Below, in pieces: positions 41,809 through 53,594 of a stretch of 64,000 bases of DNA; position 1 is the stretch's first letter, and the number at the start of each line of letters is the position of its first letter. The stretch spans positions 4,879,043-4,943,042 of the forward strand of contig CAJQUN010000042.1 of NCBI GenBank assembly GCA_907163345.1, read 5' to 3'. The position numbers and the translations under genes are program-made. The stretch comes from Haberlea rhodopensis (lineage: Eukaryota; Streptophyta; Magnoliopsida; Lamiales; Gesneriaceae). The notes beneath the pieces were generated by a model. That model saw only the letters and a program-made list of their open reading frames with translations, made no database searches and was not told the origin of the DNA.

Positions 41809-43081
41809 TGGCCAAATTAAAATTGTATTTAGGCATTTAATGCCAAATTGTCGTTGATTTTACGATGACAAAAATCTAAATAAGAATTTACATCTTGAAT
41901 ACAAGAATAATAACAACTAAGCATTTCATTCCAATGAAATGGGTAGGCTACATGAACAATGGAGTTAATCAAGTCGGGTCGGACATGTGTGTTAGTCTTT
42001 TTCAAATGCTTCTACCGGTCATAATATCCTCTTTAATCCCCTTGAACTCCAAACTTTGTGTATATTTTTGAGTCATATCTTCTTCGATCGTCATCTCGTT
42101 CTCGTGAAATGACCAAAATCCATGGACTCAATTCACATCTTTAATCAAGTGTAAAAATATAGAAACAGATTAGACTTTGTCCTCATACAATTAGGTAGAA
42201 TTACTATTATGCTATATGATAGTTTACCCGTGAATTGCTATTATCATAATCTAAATTTGGATAATTTTTTCATTTAAATACACCTATATATCTATTATTA
42301 TTCTATTACTATATAATAAAACGAGAGCATGATGCAGAAATTATATTAATAATACAGAAACTACATTAATATATTGGTGTATTTGTATATTCTTCCTAGA
42401 ATGCCCCCATATGAATAACGACTTTCAATATTTTTTGATATTTCTCCAATTTTGTAAAATACTTATTCCATCTAATAAATAATATATCATATTAGTTTTT
42501 AGTATTTAAAATTTATAAAATATATAATAATTATATATTACATTATATTACTATTATGAGAAAAAATATAATAAAAATTTAAGTAAGAAAACATGAAACA
42601 AATACAATATAATATATGGTAAGAAGGGATAAAACATATCATATGTTTACTTAAAAATACACATTTCTATTTCATCCACCGGCTCCACTTTGTACAGTTT
42701 TCTTCTGATTATCAATTTCATTTCAAAGGTGTGATAAAAATAATCTTAGTTATGTAAATTCTAACTTTACCCCAAAAAAAAAAAAAAAAAAAACAATTCC
42801 CTCCCCATCTTGATTTACATGATTGGAAATGCCTCAAATTATAAAACTTAAATAAATCTCAATTATGGCATTTATTTTCTATTCATGGTATTATCTGAAA
42901 TTAAATAAAAATAAGTAATATGATCTTTAATAATTATTAATATATATACATATATTTATATATTAAATTATAAATATATCAAATATATTTAAGTAAAATA
43001 ACCCAATGAATAATATTTAATAAATTTTGATAAAAAATTGTACAAGTTTATAATTTATTAACTATATTAATATAAAAATAA
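41809..43081. other. AT-rich intergenic DNA
   Basis: About 1.3 kb with many TATATTA runs and a poly-A of about 20 bases at 42774-42793. No ORF, RNA gene or repeat terminus is supported. Confidence 0.7.
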
Positions 43082-43507
43082 TGTCAGGATCGATCGGGGT
43101 GGGTGGTCAATCCACATCCGAGTTTACCCAACTTGAGCTTCAATAGCTCGTGTTCTTGAAATAATTGCACCGAGAGATTATATCAAGTTTGGTTTCAAAA
43201 CCGAGAGAAAGAGGAAGACACTCGACATAACCCGTTCTATAACCGATTAACCATTTGAAAATCATTTTAAAGATATGCAAGTAAAGTAAATACACAAGCA
43301 TTTGTTTATGGATGTTCGAAGTTGGTGTAATCCTTCTACGTCTCCCCTTCTTTCACCTCATGGAAGGATTCAACTAGAAGACATTGATTTATACAACTCT
43401 TTGGACAAACCCGGTCCAGCTGGGCATTCCCCATCCAACTAGAACTCCTTGCAACGCATCTCACATATTCTTTAATGTCTAATATGCAAAGACTCTATGT
43501 AGACAAC
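43082..43507 (-). repeat. Old copia-type LTR, first part, split by copy B
   Basis: It begins TGTCAGGATCGATCGGGG and contains GGATGTTCGAAGTTGGTGTAATCC, CTACGTCTCCCCTTC and GGTCCAGCTGG. The SIRE-like LTRs have close relatives of these phrases (GAAGTTCGAAGGTGG.., GATTCAGCTGG), so this is a diverged member of a related family. No primer site flanks it at 43081, so it is a solo or 3' LTR. It resumes at 51135. Confidence 0.7.
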
Positions 43508-43512
43508 AAGTG

Positions 43513-44624
43513 TGTTAGGATCGGTCCGGAGTGTTTAGAAGGGGGGTGAGTGAACACTCCTATTTAAAATTACTCCCTTGTGATTTCGTTCGGATTAGTG
43601 AGACGAAATCTGTTTCTTAATCAACTCTTTTGCAGAACAGACCACTGAATGTTTAGTGCGGAACGGTCTGTTCTCAAATTAGTAAGAACGGCTCGATGGC
43701 TTTTAATAACAGAACGAGTACAGAATGATAAGACACAGAATATGTTTCTGGAAGTTCGAAGGTGGTGTAATCCTTCTACGTCTCCCCTTCTTCCAATTAA
43801 GGAAGGTTTCCACTAGAAGACTTTGATTTATATAATCCTGTTGTACAAACCCGATTCAGCTGGATTTACCTCACTACCAGACTGAAACTCCTAGTCACTC
43901 GATCTGTTCAGACACACTCTGTCTGACAGTTACAATAATTTCTCACTTCTATCTTTCAATACAGAATACACAAGATAGACTTCTGTCTATGCACACAGTG
44001 ATCTTAAGATGATCAAATATTACAATGTATTCGTGCTTAAGAAGAATTTCAGCTCGAGAGCTTCTGAGCTTGTAAGCTTATGTTGTTTTGCTTTCTTGTG
44101 CGTTTTTCGATTGATCAGCGAGAGTCTGCTTGAGATCTTATGATGCATCCTTTTATAGTTGCATGTACCAACGACATTATTCCCTTAATGTGCAACTTTT
44201 GACTCTGCTTATACTCTGAGTAAGCTACAGTCTTCTTCTTTAAGGTACTTGCCATTCTGGTTCATGCTTTCGGCGACTGTCAGGTAAGCTCTTCTTTGTC
44301 TTCTTACCTTTTATGGTAATCTTCAGTCTAAGGTCTTTTTCAGCATTAATTGTGACATTAAATGCTTCAATAAATAGCCGTTAATGATTCGGACTGAAGA
44401 ACCAATCTTTATACATCCTTGACTGCTCTGATCTGATATAGGTTGAGATCGATCTGAAGCTTCGATCTAGTCAGTCTGTTTTCTATCGATTCGGTCTGAT
44501 ATGCGATATGCCTCATCAGCTTGATCTGTTTTGAGCGATCGATCTGGTCAGTCTGATTTCTCTCGATCCGTTCTGATATGTTTTGTCATCTTTAAAATCT
44601 CATCGTTAAGGTCCGGAACTAACA
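43513..44624 (-). repeat. Copy B 3' LTR
   Basis: 1112 bp, TGTTAGGATCGG..GGAACTAACA. Belongs to a sub-type distinct from A and C, with GATTTCGTTCGGATTAGTG and CTATAAAAGG as TATA box. Confidence 0.92.
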
Positions 44625-44638
44625 AATTCCCCCTTTTT
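44625..44638 (-). promoter_or_regulatory. Copy B polypurine tract
   Basis: AAAAAGGGGGAATT on the minus strand, adjoining the 3' LTR. Confidence 0.85.
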
Positions 44639-44874
44639 GATGATGACAAAACCTAGCTTCTAAATCTTTTTATCCAGTCTTTTAAGAACTCTGAAGCGTA
44701 TACTTTCGGATCGATTACTTCTTCTTGTTCAAAATAAATGAACATGATTAAGTTGAATTTCGGATCGATTAAGCCTTTCATATATTTTAGTTCAAAATAA
44801 ATGAATAAGGACTTAACGAAAAAGGATTTTTTTATTGATCACCAAAAATCCTATATACAGACAGTCTGATAATT

Positions 44875-47340
44875 CTATTTTCTAGAAGACTGAGGCGGAT
44901 GAGGCTTGAAGTCTTTTCTCTTTTCCCCCTTTTTGTCAGCAGCAATCTCTTGAAGAAAATCAACAATTTGTGCTAGCTGAGCGCTGAGAGCGTCAAGACG
45001 AGTGTCTTGAGCGCGAAGGGAATTGGCGACGGATGCTCTGACTTCAGTGGCCAGCTCGATCTGCTCTTTTCTCAGGATGTTCTTATAAGTAGCTTGCTGA
45101 GAGAACAGATCATTCATTCCTCGCTGAAGGCTGCTGATACTGGCTGTCATCTTCTCTTTAAAAGAATCAAAGTCCAAGGATATAACCCTCTGGCCTTGAT
45201 GAACCTCTATAACACACTGAGAGAGAGACAGACAGTTGTCGGAGAGGTGCTGAAGGGTCCTTGCCAGGGATGGAGGTGCATCAGATAGTTGGCTTGGAGA
45301 GTGATCTGATGACGACAAGGCTTGATCAGCGTCTGCAACAATGGGTATGAGTGAAGACATAGCAGCTTGGCGACTTTCGGACCGGATCAAGGTGACCAAA
45401 TCCGAAGAGAATTCTTCTATGAAAGCTATATCTTCATCTGTTTGAACTGGAGGAGTGCTGGGTCTGGAAGGCTCCTCAATCTGGAGAGCTGCAACAACGG
45501 TGGACACCACCAGATCCGGATCGACGAACTCTGGTGCGCCAACTGTTGTAAGTGCTGCGGTTGGACTGATTTGAACATGGGAGACTGATGATCCCAGAGG
45601 AATAGACTTTGTTGGAGAATCCAACAAAACATTCAAGGGTTCATCTTCTGTAGCAGAAGGAGCATTAGTCATTGGTTGCTCCGCTATCTGATCCGCTATG
45701 CGTTCTGCTGTCTAATATGATGTCTGGTCTGCTGCTCCAGAGGGAACAACCTCTATGAAAGGGTCTGTCAGACTCTTGCTTGCAGATGGATGATCCGGGC
45801 TGGGTACTGGAGTGGATATGCTGAGCTTCTGCCGTTGAAATCGGATAGCTAAGTGAAGAGCATGGATATCCATTTCCAATTGAGCGATAACAGCACCATC
45901 ATCTTTGGCAGTTGGAGCATTCGGATCGAAGTTTGCTTTCTTAGCATCCAAAAGCAAATTCGCCAGTCGGAATCTCTGATTTGCCTTAAAGAGATCTTTG
46001 CACTACACAGCAATGCGAACATCATCAGTCTATGTTCCCTTGAGGACTTCTTCTTCCATTTTCTGCAGGTGTTTCAGTTTGCCGAAGAACATCCCAATGT
46101 GGTTGATTGTTCTATATTCGACATACTCATCAAAAACTACAACAAGCGCCTTCACCTTCTCATCAACATCCTCCATAGCGATGTCGATGGCTGTTTGCGC
46201 TGCAGATTTGGGTTTGGAAGAGAGGGGTTCAGTGAGAATGGCTTTGCCCTTGCCTGTGGAAGATGGAGATTTGATCCCTGATTGGGTATAGTCTCCCAAC
46301 TCAGTGATAACAATCCCTTTGACCACGGGGATGGCAGAGGGAACTCGGATGGTTACTTTGGGTGCAGTGGTTGAAGCGGTTGAAAGTTGGGTTGTAGGTT
46401 GGGGTGCAGGGGTGGGTTTTGTTGGAGGCAATATGGGTAGGATTTTGAGAGGTAAGGTTTTGTGTGGCTTGGTGATCTGGGTTCTTGGCTTTTTGGGAAG
46501 GGGCTTGGCTGGTGATGAAGGAGCAGACTGAGTTTCCTCGGAGTCAGTCTGAATGGTCAATTTGCGCTTGACCCGAGGTTTTCGAGCAACATCCTGTTCT
46601 TATCCCTTCTCAATCTTGATTGCCACCAGATCGGTAGGAGTGGGTGGAGCACTCTTGGACTTCAGTAGTGCTAGCCCTTTGGAGTTGAGAATTTTGAAAG
46701 GACTTAGAGCACACTGTTTCCCCAGCTCGATGTCCAAAGTCTCCAGTAGCTTGCTGAGAGGAACAGCAAAGCAGACGGCCTGTTTGGAGGCAATCACTGT
46801 TTCCAACAGGACTCCAAATAGAATTACGGACCAGTTCATCTGCTGTCTAGAAACAATAGCAGCCATGGCCCTGAACTTCTCGGCAGTGACGGCGTCAAAA
46901 CTTCCGGCTTTTCCCAATAAAGGTTTACCAACGATCTCGCATAACACTTGGAAATGAAATAGCATTTCCTTCTTCTTGAATGAAGGCTGCAGGCGGTGGC
47001 CAAAGATAGATACTTTCCCCTGAAGAGCTGTGAGAGAAGCTTGAGGAATCTGGTCAAACTCAGTCAGTCCGGAGTTGGGAAGACCAAAAGTCTTTGCCAG
47101 TATCGACGGAGAGATTTCAAATGATTTTCCCTTTACGGTGGTGGAGATGAGAGACTTCTGAGATACAGCATTGGCGAATAGTTCGCGAATCTCTGACTCG
47201 TAAACCACCGTGCCACATTCCAGAAAATTTCTTAATCCAGACGATTCCAAAGCTCGAAAAATAGAGACCATCTCTGAATCTTCAGCCCTGTATATATCAT
47301 CAAACTCAACGGAGAGAGAGTTGTGAGTAATAGTGGCCAT
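44875..47340 (-). pseudogene. Third ORF downstream of pol, copy B, interrupted
   Basis: The ATG at 47340 opens MATITHNSLSVEFDDIYRAE; the 247-residue N-terminal module ends at a TAA near 46600 where copy A reads through (GQEQ). The frame continues at 46599-46030 (basic KRKLTI-like segment, PKPLPKKPRTQITKPHK, then MEDVDEKVKALVVVFDEYVE), breaks again near 46030 and 46000, then resumes at 45957-45712 and 45672-44875 with the coiled-coil C-terminus. Module order is the same as in copies A and C. Function is unknown. Confidence 0.75.
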
Positions 47341-47735
47341 TTGAGTGTAATGGAAATATGAAACGATTAAAGGAAATAAAGAGTTAGAGAGCAGACAGCG
47401 GTAATTGGTAAAAAGTGAATGAAAGTGAGATGTACAGCCCGCTAAATATGAGAGAGAGGACACGTTTCTTTATCTCGATAACTGATAGTAAAATAATTCA
47501 AAATAAACGGTCAGGATAAAAGAGAGACAAAGTGGTTAAAATTTGCGATCAGTCCGGGTTGTTTTAAACAATTATTTTATTTAAAGATTTGTTGACCAGA
47601 CAATCATGGGATAACATCAGATTTGACATAGATCGGTCTGAAAGTTCGGACCGGTCTGTGTCTTTCTGAACATTGTATTATCGATATGTGCCAGCATACA
47701 ATCTTTAAAAGAAAAAGAATAAAACTATTAAATCA

Positions 47736-48385
47736 TTAAGTTAAGTCTATTAAACCAAGAATTTGACGGAAATAATTAAACTTAGCCTCAGGAAGCGGTT
47801 TGGTGAAGATATCTGCTGCTTGCTGCTCTGTTGAGATATGCTCGATCCGAATTTCCTTTTTGCCAACATGATCTCGAATAAAATGATGTCTTATATCAAT
47901 ATGCTTTGTTCGAGAGTGCAAAACTGGATTGTACGTTATAGCGATTGCACTTGTGTTGTCGCAAAATATCGGAGAGTCAACAGCTTGAATGCCATAGTCT
48001 TTGAGCTGGTGTTGAATCCAGAGCATTTGAGCGCAACAGCTTCCAGCGGCAAGATATTCTGCTTCAGCTGTAGATGTGGCAATAGATGTTTGCTTCTTAC
48101 TGAACCAAGAGATCAATCTTTCACTTAGAAATTGACATGTTCCACTGGTGCTTTTACGATCAATCTTACAGCCAGCGTAGTCTGCGTCTGAATATCCGAT
48201 CAAGCTGAAGTTTGAATCTTTGGAGTACCAAAGACCAACGTTCTGAGATCCTTTTAAGTATTTCAGAATACGCTTAGTAGCAATAAAATGTGAATGATTT
48301 GGTTCTGACTGAAATCTGGCGCACATACAGACTGATAACATAATATCAGGCCGGCTCGCTGTAAGATACAAGAGCGATCCGATCA
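47736..48385 (-). pseudogene. Copy B RNase H fragment
   Basis: LTASRPDIMLSVCMCARFQ, SLIGYSDADYAGCKIDRKS, STAEAEYLAAGSCCAQMLW and ADIFTKPLPEAKF form an undamaged RNase H reading frame of 211 codons, cut at its 5' side by the integrase-RT deletion. A short filler (TTAGC) lies at the junction. Confidence 0.85.
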
Positions 48386-48391
48386 GTTAGC

Positions 48392-48780
48392 GATGAAGCA
48401 AGTAGGATTATCAGGTTGAACAAAATTTCAGTTAATCTTATATGTATTTCCATTCCTGATTCCTACAAGCATGGTCATACCGTCTGACGATGTAACAGTG
48501 CAAGTGTGTTTGTAAAATTCTACAGCATAACCATTATCACAAAGTTGACTTATACTAATCAGATTATAGCATAGATTTTCAACTAACAGCACATCATTGA
48601 TAATAATGTTACCATGGACAATCTTACCCTTGCCCACGGTCTTATCCTTTGAGTTATCCCCGAATATGATTTTGGGTCCAGTACATTCTGTGACTTCAGA
48701 CAGCAGCTCGATGTTTCCAGTCATGTGACGAGAACATCCACTGTCCAAGTACCAGTCTGATGCAAGTTTCTTCGGTACCT
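48392..48780 (-). pseudogene. Copy B protease fragment
   Basis: MDSGCSRHMTGN has the intact copia active site DSG, followed by IIFGDNSKDKTVGKGKIVHG and LISISQLCDNGYAVEFY. It ends at the deletion joining it to RNase H. It overlaps the gag frame end in another register. Confidence 0.85.
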
Positions 48781-49959
48781 GTCATCAAACAAGATTATTG
48801 GTGGTACCCAATCATCGTCTATTTGACTCATCTCTTCGTCTGCCATTAGACATTGAATATCTTCTTCGCTTTCGCTGGAAGAATATTCAGAGCTTTCCGA
48901 GTCTGAATCAGTCTGAGCCCATTTGTTGTTTCCTTCTTCTGCTACTAGGACCGTTTGGGACTTTCCATGATTTTTGCGGTCTTTGTAGTGCTTCTTTTTC
49001 CTGTCATCACGATGCTTCTCTTTACGTTCTTCTTTCTTTGGTCTGGTGCAATCTACAATAAAATGTCCGGTCTTACCACAATTGTAGCAAGCCTGATCAT
49101 TAACAGCATCGTCCTTTCTTGATTTATAATGATGAGAGGGTTTAAAGTTCCTCTTATTTTTAGACATGAATTTACCAAATTTCTTGATAAATAATGACAT
49201 AGCATCATTACTTATCTGTTCGATAGATCGATCTGTTGTGGGGGCGGTCTGATCTGGAATGGCTGCCAGTGCTTTGTTTGGTTGAGAGATGAATGGCTCT
49301 GCTTCACCTCTGCTGATCAGTTCGAACTCATATGCTTTAAGATCTGCAAACAGATCATGAAGTTCAACCTTGTTCAGATCTTTGGACTCCCTCATTCCAA
49401 TGGTCTTAACATCCAATTCTTTTGGCAGGGCTCTCATAACTTTCAGAGCGACCTCTCTGTTTGAGTATTCCTTGCCCAGACCATTTAGCTCATTGATGAT
49501 ACCAGTGACTCTTACATCAAACTCATTTAGAGTTTCTCCAATCTTCATTTTTATGCTCTCAAATCTTTGAAGAGCAACAGTCAGCTTGTTTTCTTTGGTC
49601 TGGTCGTTCCCTTCATAGAGCTGTGCTATCTTCTCCCAAATTTCTTTGGCAGTTGAGCACATTTTGATTTTACGGAACATGTTCTTGTCCAATGTCTTGA
49701 ACAAGATGTCTTTGGCAACGTTGTCGAGATTTGCTTTCTTTCTTTCTTCATTCGTCCAGAGGGATCTATCCTTCTCGACCATTTGGGGTTCACCACCAGT
49801 AACGGAGGCTGCTGTATTGACTTTCAGAATATTCATTGGTCCATCAGTGATGACGAACCACATATCGTCATCATGTGCTGCCAGATGAGCTTGCATTCTG
49901 ATTCTCCAATCATCATAGTCTTCTTTTGAGAACATAGGAATTTTGTTGAATGATGCCAT
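48721..49959 (-). CDS. gag: Copy B Gag, shortened by deletion (412 residues)
   Basis: I take the ATG at 49959 (MASFNKIPMFSKEDYDDWRI); the frame is open further upstream into the primer site but without an ATG. The capsid-like part (KTLDKNMFRKIKMCSTAKEI, INELNGLGKEYSNREVALKV) is followed by the zinc knuckle CYNCGKTGHFIVDC, a basic stretch (KKKHYKDRKNHGK) and an acidic serine tail (SDSESSEYSSSESEED). After MADEEMSQ the linker is deleted and the frame reads out-of-register protease sequence to a stop at 48721. It is the only gag of this family here without an internal stop, so it could still form particles or be packaged in trans. Confidence 0.88.
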   Translation of the reverse strand: MASFNKIPMFSKEDYDDWRIRMQAHLAAHDDDMWFVITDGPMNILKVNTAASVTGGEPQMVEKDRSLWTNEERKKANLDNVAKDILFKTLDKNMFRKIKMCSTAKEIWEKIAQLYEGNDQTKENKLTVALQRFESIKMKIGETLNEFDVRVTGIINELNGLGKEYSNREVALKVMRALPKELDVKTIGMRESKDLNKVELHDLFADLKAYEFELISRGEAEPFISQPNKALAAIPDQTAPTTDRSIEQISNDAMSLFIKKFGKFMSKNKRNFKPSHHYKSRKDDAVNDQACYNCGKTGHFIVDCTRPKKEERKEKHRDDRKKKHYKDRKNHGKSQTVLVAEEGNNKWAQTDSDSESSEYSSSESEEDIQCLMADEEMSQIDDDWVPPIILFDDRYRRNLHQTGTWTVDVLVT

Positions 49960-49991
49960 CAGCTCGAGTGTCTTTGTGCTGATTAAGATGA

Positions 49992-50008
49992 CCTGCTCTA
50001 ATACCACT
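49992..50008 (-). promoter_or_regulatory. Copy B primer-binding site, initiator tRNA-Met type
   Basis: AGTGGTATTAGAGCAGG on the minus strand. One base differs from copies A and C (ATTAG for ATCAG). Confidence 0.88.
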
Positions 50009-51129
50009 TGTTAGGATCGGTCCGGAGTGTTTAGAGGGGGGGGGGGGGGGTGAATGAACACTCCTATTAAAAATTACTCCCTTGTGATTTCGTTCGGATT
50101 AGTGAGACGAAATCTGTTTCTTAATCAACTCTTTTGCAGAACAGACCACTGAATGTTTTAGTGCGGAACGGTCTGTTCTCAAATTAGTAAGAACGGCTCG
50201 ATGGCTTTGAATAACAGAACGAGTACAGAATGATAAGACACAGAATATGTTTCTGGAAGTTCGAAGGTGGTGTAATCCTTCTACGTCTCCCATTCTTCCA
50301 ATTAAGGAAGGTTTCCACTAGAAGACTTTGATTTATACAATCCTGTTGTACAAACCCGATTCAGCTGGATTTACCTCACTACCAGACTGAAACTCCTAGT
50401 CACTCGATCTGTTCAGACACACTCTGTCTGACAGTTACAATAATTTCTCACTTCTATCTTTCAATACAGAATACACAAGATAGACTTCTGTCTATGCACA
50501 CAGTGATCTTAAGATGATCAAATATTACAATGTATTCGTGCTTAAGAAGAATTTCAGCTCGAGAGCTTCTGAGCTTGTAAGCTTGTGCTGTTTTGCTTTC
50601 TTGTGCGTTTTTCGATTGATCAGCGAGAGTCTGCTTGAGATCTTATGATGCATCCTTTTATAGTTGCATGTACCAACGACATTATTCCCTTAATGTGCAA
50701 CTTTTGACTCTGCTTATACTCTGAGTAAGCTACAGTCTTCTTCTTTAAGGTACTTGCCATTCTGGTTCATGCTTTCGGCGACTGTCAGGTAAGCTCTTCT
50801 TTGTCTTCTTACCTTTTATGGTAATCTTCAGTCTAAGGTCTTTTTCAGCATTAATTGCGACATTAAATGCTTCAATAAATAGCCGTTAATGATTCAGACT
50901 GAAGAACCAATCTTTATACATCCTTGACTGCTCTGATCTGATATAGGTTGAGATTGATCTGAAGCTTCGATCTAGTCAGTCTGTTTTCTATCGATCCGGT
51001 CTGATATGCGATATGCCTCATCAGCTTGATCTGTTTTGAGCGATCGATCTGGTCAGTCTGATTTCTCTCGATCCGGTCTGATATGTTTTGTCATCTTTAA
51101 AATCTCATCGATAAGGTCCGGAACTAACA
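50009..51129 (-). repeat. Copy B 5' LTR
   Basis: 1121 bp. It differs from its partner mainly by a longer run of G near 50035-50050. TATA box CTATAAAAGG at 50654-50663 on the minus strand. Confidence 0.92.
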
Positions 51130-51134
51130 AAGTG

Positions 51135-51541
51135 TCATAGGTATAATTCGCTCATCTATTCAAGCTCACTATTACAATGATTAGAATGAATAAAGATGGC
51201 AAAAATGATCTCTAACTAGATCTGATATAACAAGATAAGTGGTTCCTAAGAATCTGAGGTAAGCTCTAATGTAAGCTGGATCATCTTCTCAAACTCCCCA
51301 TTTCCAGTCCTCAAGTGGGTTCTCTTTAATCTCACCTGGATTGATCTTCAATCAGCTTATTTGAGCTTCAAAGACTTGTATTTATAGCCTCCAATAATGA
51401 TATATACGTTATACACAAGAATATGCCCGTTGGAAAAGGTTATGCACGATTCCCAAGCTTGCAACTGTCATATTCTGGTTTCTGGGCTATCTTTCGTATT
51501 TCAGACTTGACTAATTTTCTTGGGTAGACCAGTTTGATAAT
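51135..51541 (-). repeat. Old copia-type LTR, continuation
   Basis: Continues the LTR begun at 43082 after the copy B insertion. GCTATAAATACAAG on the minus strand near 51377 is a plausible TATA box, so orientation is minus. No closing CA is reached before another LTR starts at 51542. Confidence 0.55.
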
Positions 51542-52771
51542 TGTGATGCCTCGATATAAATCATACATGCTTGATGTGATTATTGCGTAATGATGAGATA
51601 ATTACGACATGATGTGGACTCGAATTTGAGTTAGACCGAGTAGATAATTACAACATGATGTGGACTCGAGTTTGAGTTAGATCGAGTATGATTCGTTGAC
51701 ATATGATAAAAAGGTTAATGTTCATGTTGAAATGAACTAAACATAGTTGAGAAACAATAAATTGATATGATGTCTTGTTATACAACAAAGGAAATGTTAG
51801 TCATATGTGCTATGGAATGGATGTGAATAAATGAGGTAATTGTGTGGTTATATAAGTTATACTTGGTATAGTAGTAACTTTACATGGAGGGCATGTATTT
51901 GATGCATGGTAGACTAGATGGAGCACACTTGACATGGGATGAATTTGACCTGAATTTGGTGTGAATTTACCTTGCATTTGTTGGGAAATTTGGAATAGAA
52001 ATATATTAAGCAAAATCAGATTTTGAAACACACAACTCACCTAAACTCACCTACAAATCTCTACCCATGCTCTCTTGAACCCCTTGCTTTCTTTGCTTGA
52101 TTCTAACTTGGAATCATGTTCACCTAAATCAAAGTGAAGTATGCGGTAAGGATAAGATGCATGAACTACTTTTATGTTGCTGGTTGGTGTACTAACTTGG
52201 TTATGATGGTTAATGTTCATCCAAGCATCTTGATATATGTTTGAAGCAAGTTTGAATTCATATGTTGTTGAATTCAATTAAATAAGTTGTAATATGCTGA
52301 AAACATGTGTACAACATGATTGAATAGGGTTTTATGAAATTTTGATGTTGAATTATGAGAAGATAATTTGGAACCATGAAGATAAACTTAAAAATTGTCA
52401 TGTTCTGAAAATTTCAGAGCATCGCGATCGATCGCTAGGCAGGGGGCGAATGATCACCGATGCTGAGGAAAAACTAAGGCGATTTAATACATGGGCGATC
52501 GATTGCATGAATGTGACCGATCGATCGCTATCAGGCGATCGATCGCATGAAACATAGAGATAATGGCCAGAAGTTTTGGAGACGATCGTGTAAAAGTGGC
52601 GATCGATTAAAATGTTGAAAAATATTATATTTTGTTTGAATATGATGGTTACACCTATTATAACATTGTGCATTGTTGGTATTCATGTAGCACCATCACA
52701 AGGGACATGACAAAGAGGCGGTTAAGCACTGGCGCCTACACTTCAATATGTTGTACAACACAACAAGCACG
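51542..52771 (+). repeat. Gypsy-type LTR, 5' part
   Basis: TGTGATGCCTCGATATAAAT has the gypsy LTR start seen elsewhere in the window, followed by AT-rich DNA and a CGATCGATCG cluster at 52425-52610. The right end is not found: minus-strand LTR sequence takes over near 52772. ATAAT at 51537-51541 is the candidate left duplication, unpaired here. Contained ORFs are unsupported. Confidence 0.5.
52425..52610. repeat. CGATCGATCG cluster
   Basis: Three or four perfect words and several degraded ones (CGAATGATCACCGA, CGATCGATTGC) in 185 bp. More decayed than the clusters in the other LTRs. Confidence 0.75.
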
Positions 52772-53189
52772 TGTTGACGTACCGTAAGGCCTAGGCGTCA
52801 AGAGTCTAATTAACAATCTCAATTGGTAATTGGAATAACCAAAGATAGCATAATAATAGAATACAAATCAAATACAGGTGTTGTTAATATTAATTTGTTT
52901 CCGGTCCCCTACAGGAACAACCCCCAAACCATGAGTATATATATACAACATCCTCAAGCATTAATCAAATGAAAGCAATCATTAAACATTATGTAAATTG
53001 TAAAGATACTTCATGTGTCCAATGATTGGAATATTCTCTTGGATGGTTCCTGTTCATATAATTCATTTCCATATTGTTAGAAAGATACATCATTATCGCG
53101 GTTCTAAAGTCTATCCCGAATGTCATGACATTTAAACGAATACAACAATTCTATTTTTGGTGCAACCCAATATTTACGGCACACGTCGC

Positions 53190-53350
53190 TTCAGCGGCAT
53201 ATACAATACTCATCACTTCGACATGACAGCGGCATTATCATCGCTTCGACGGGACAACGGCATATATCATCGCTTCGACACGACAGCGGCATTATCGTCG
53301 CTTCGACATGACAACGGCATATATATTATACTTTCATCGCTACGATAAGA
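53190..53350. repeat. CGCTTCGACANGACAGCGGCAT tandem repeat
   Basis: Five copies of a ~28-bp unit around ATCGCTTCGACATGACA, then GCGGCAT and ATTATC/ATATATC. Confidence 0.8.
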
Positions 53351-53594
53351 CAGAGGCAAAACGTTATGTATAATTCGCACAACATTGTATACACATGCAC
53401 ATCATACTATTGAAATACTCGTACATCTCTACGTACCTTCTTTGTCAAAATGAACGAGGGAAGGTAAGATTATCCCCTCCTTTTATCCGCACCTTGTGGA
53501 GGCTCTACACATGACCAACAATTCAATATTAGTAGCCATAAGAAATCTCATTTCAAAAGTATATTGAAATAATAATTTTCCAATTTTTCAAGCC

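Larger units (their letters stand above)
43513..51129 (-). mobile_element. SIRE-like copia element, copy B, with internal deletions
   Basis: LTRs at 43513-44624 and 50009-51129 are flanked by AAGTG (43508-43512 and 51130-51134). Order on the minus strand: 5' LTR, iMet primer site, gag, protease remnant, RNase H, third ORF, polypurine tract, 3' LTR. Compared with copy A it lacks about 0.8 kb of the gag linker (joined near 48815) and about 2.1 kb of integrase and RT (joined near 48386-48391). It cannot be autonomous. LTRs are very similar, with few differences by eye in the first 340 bases, so it is younger than copy A. Confidence 0.92.

Noticed and set aside
44875..47340. Calling the third ORF an envelope gene
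   Set aside because: Only its position fits. No signal peptide, membrane anchor or cleavage motif is visible in any copy.
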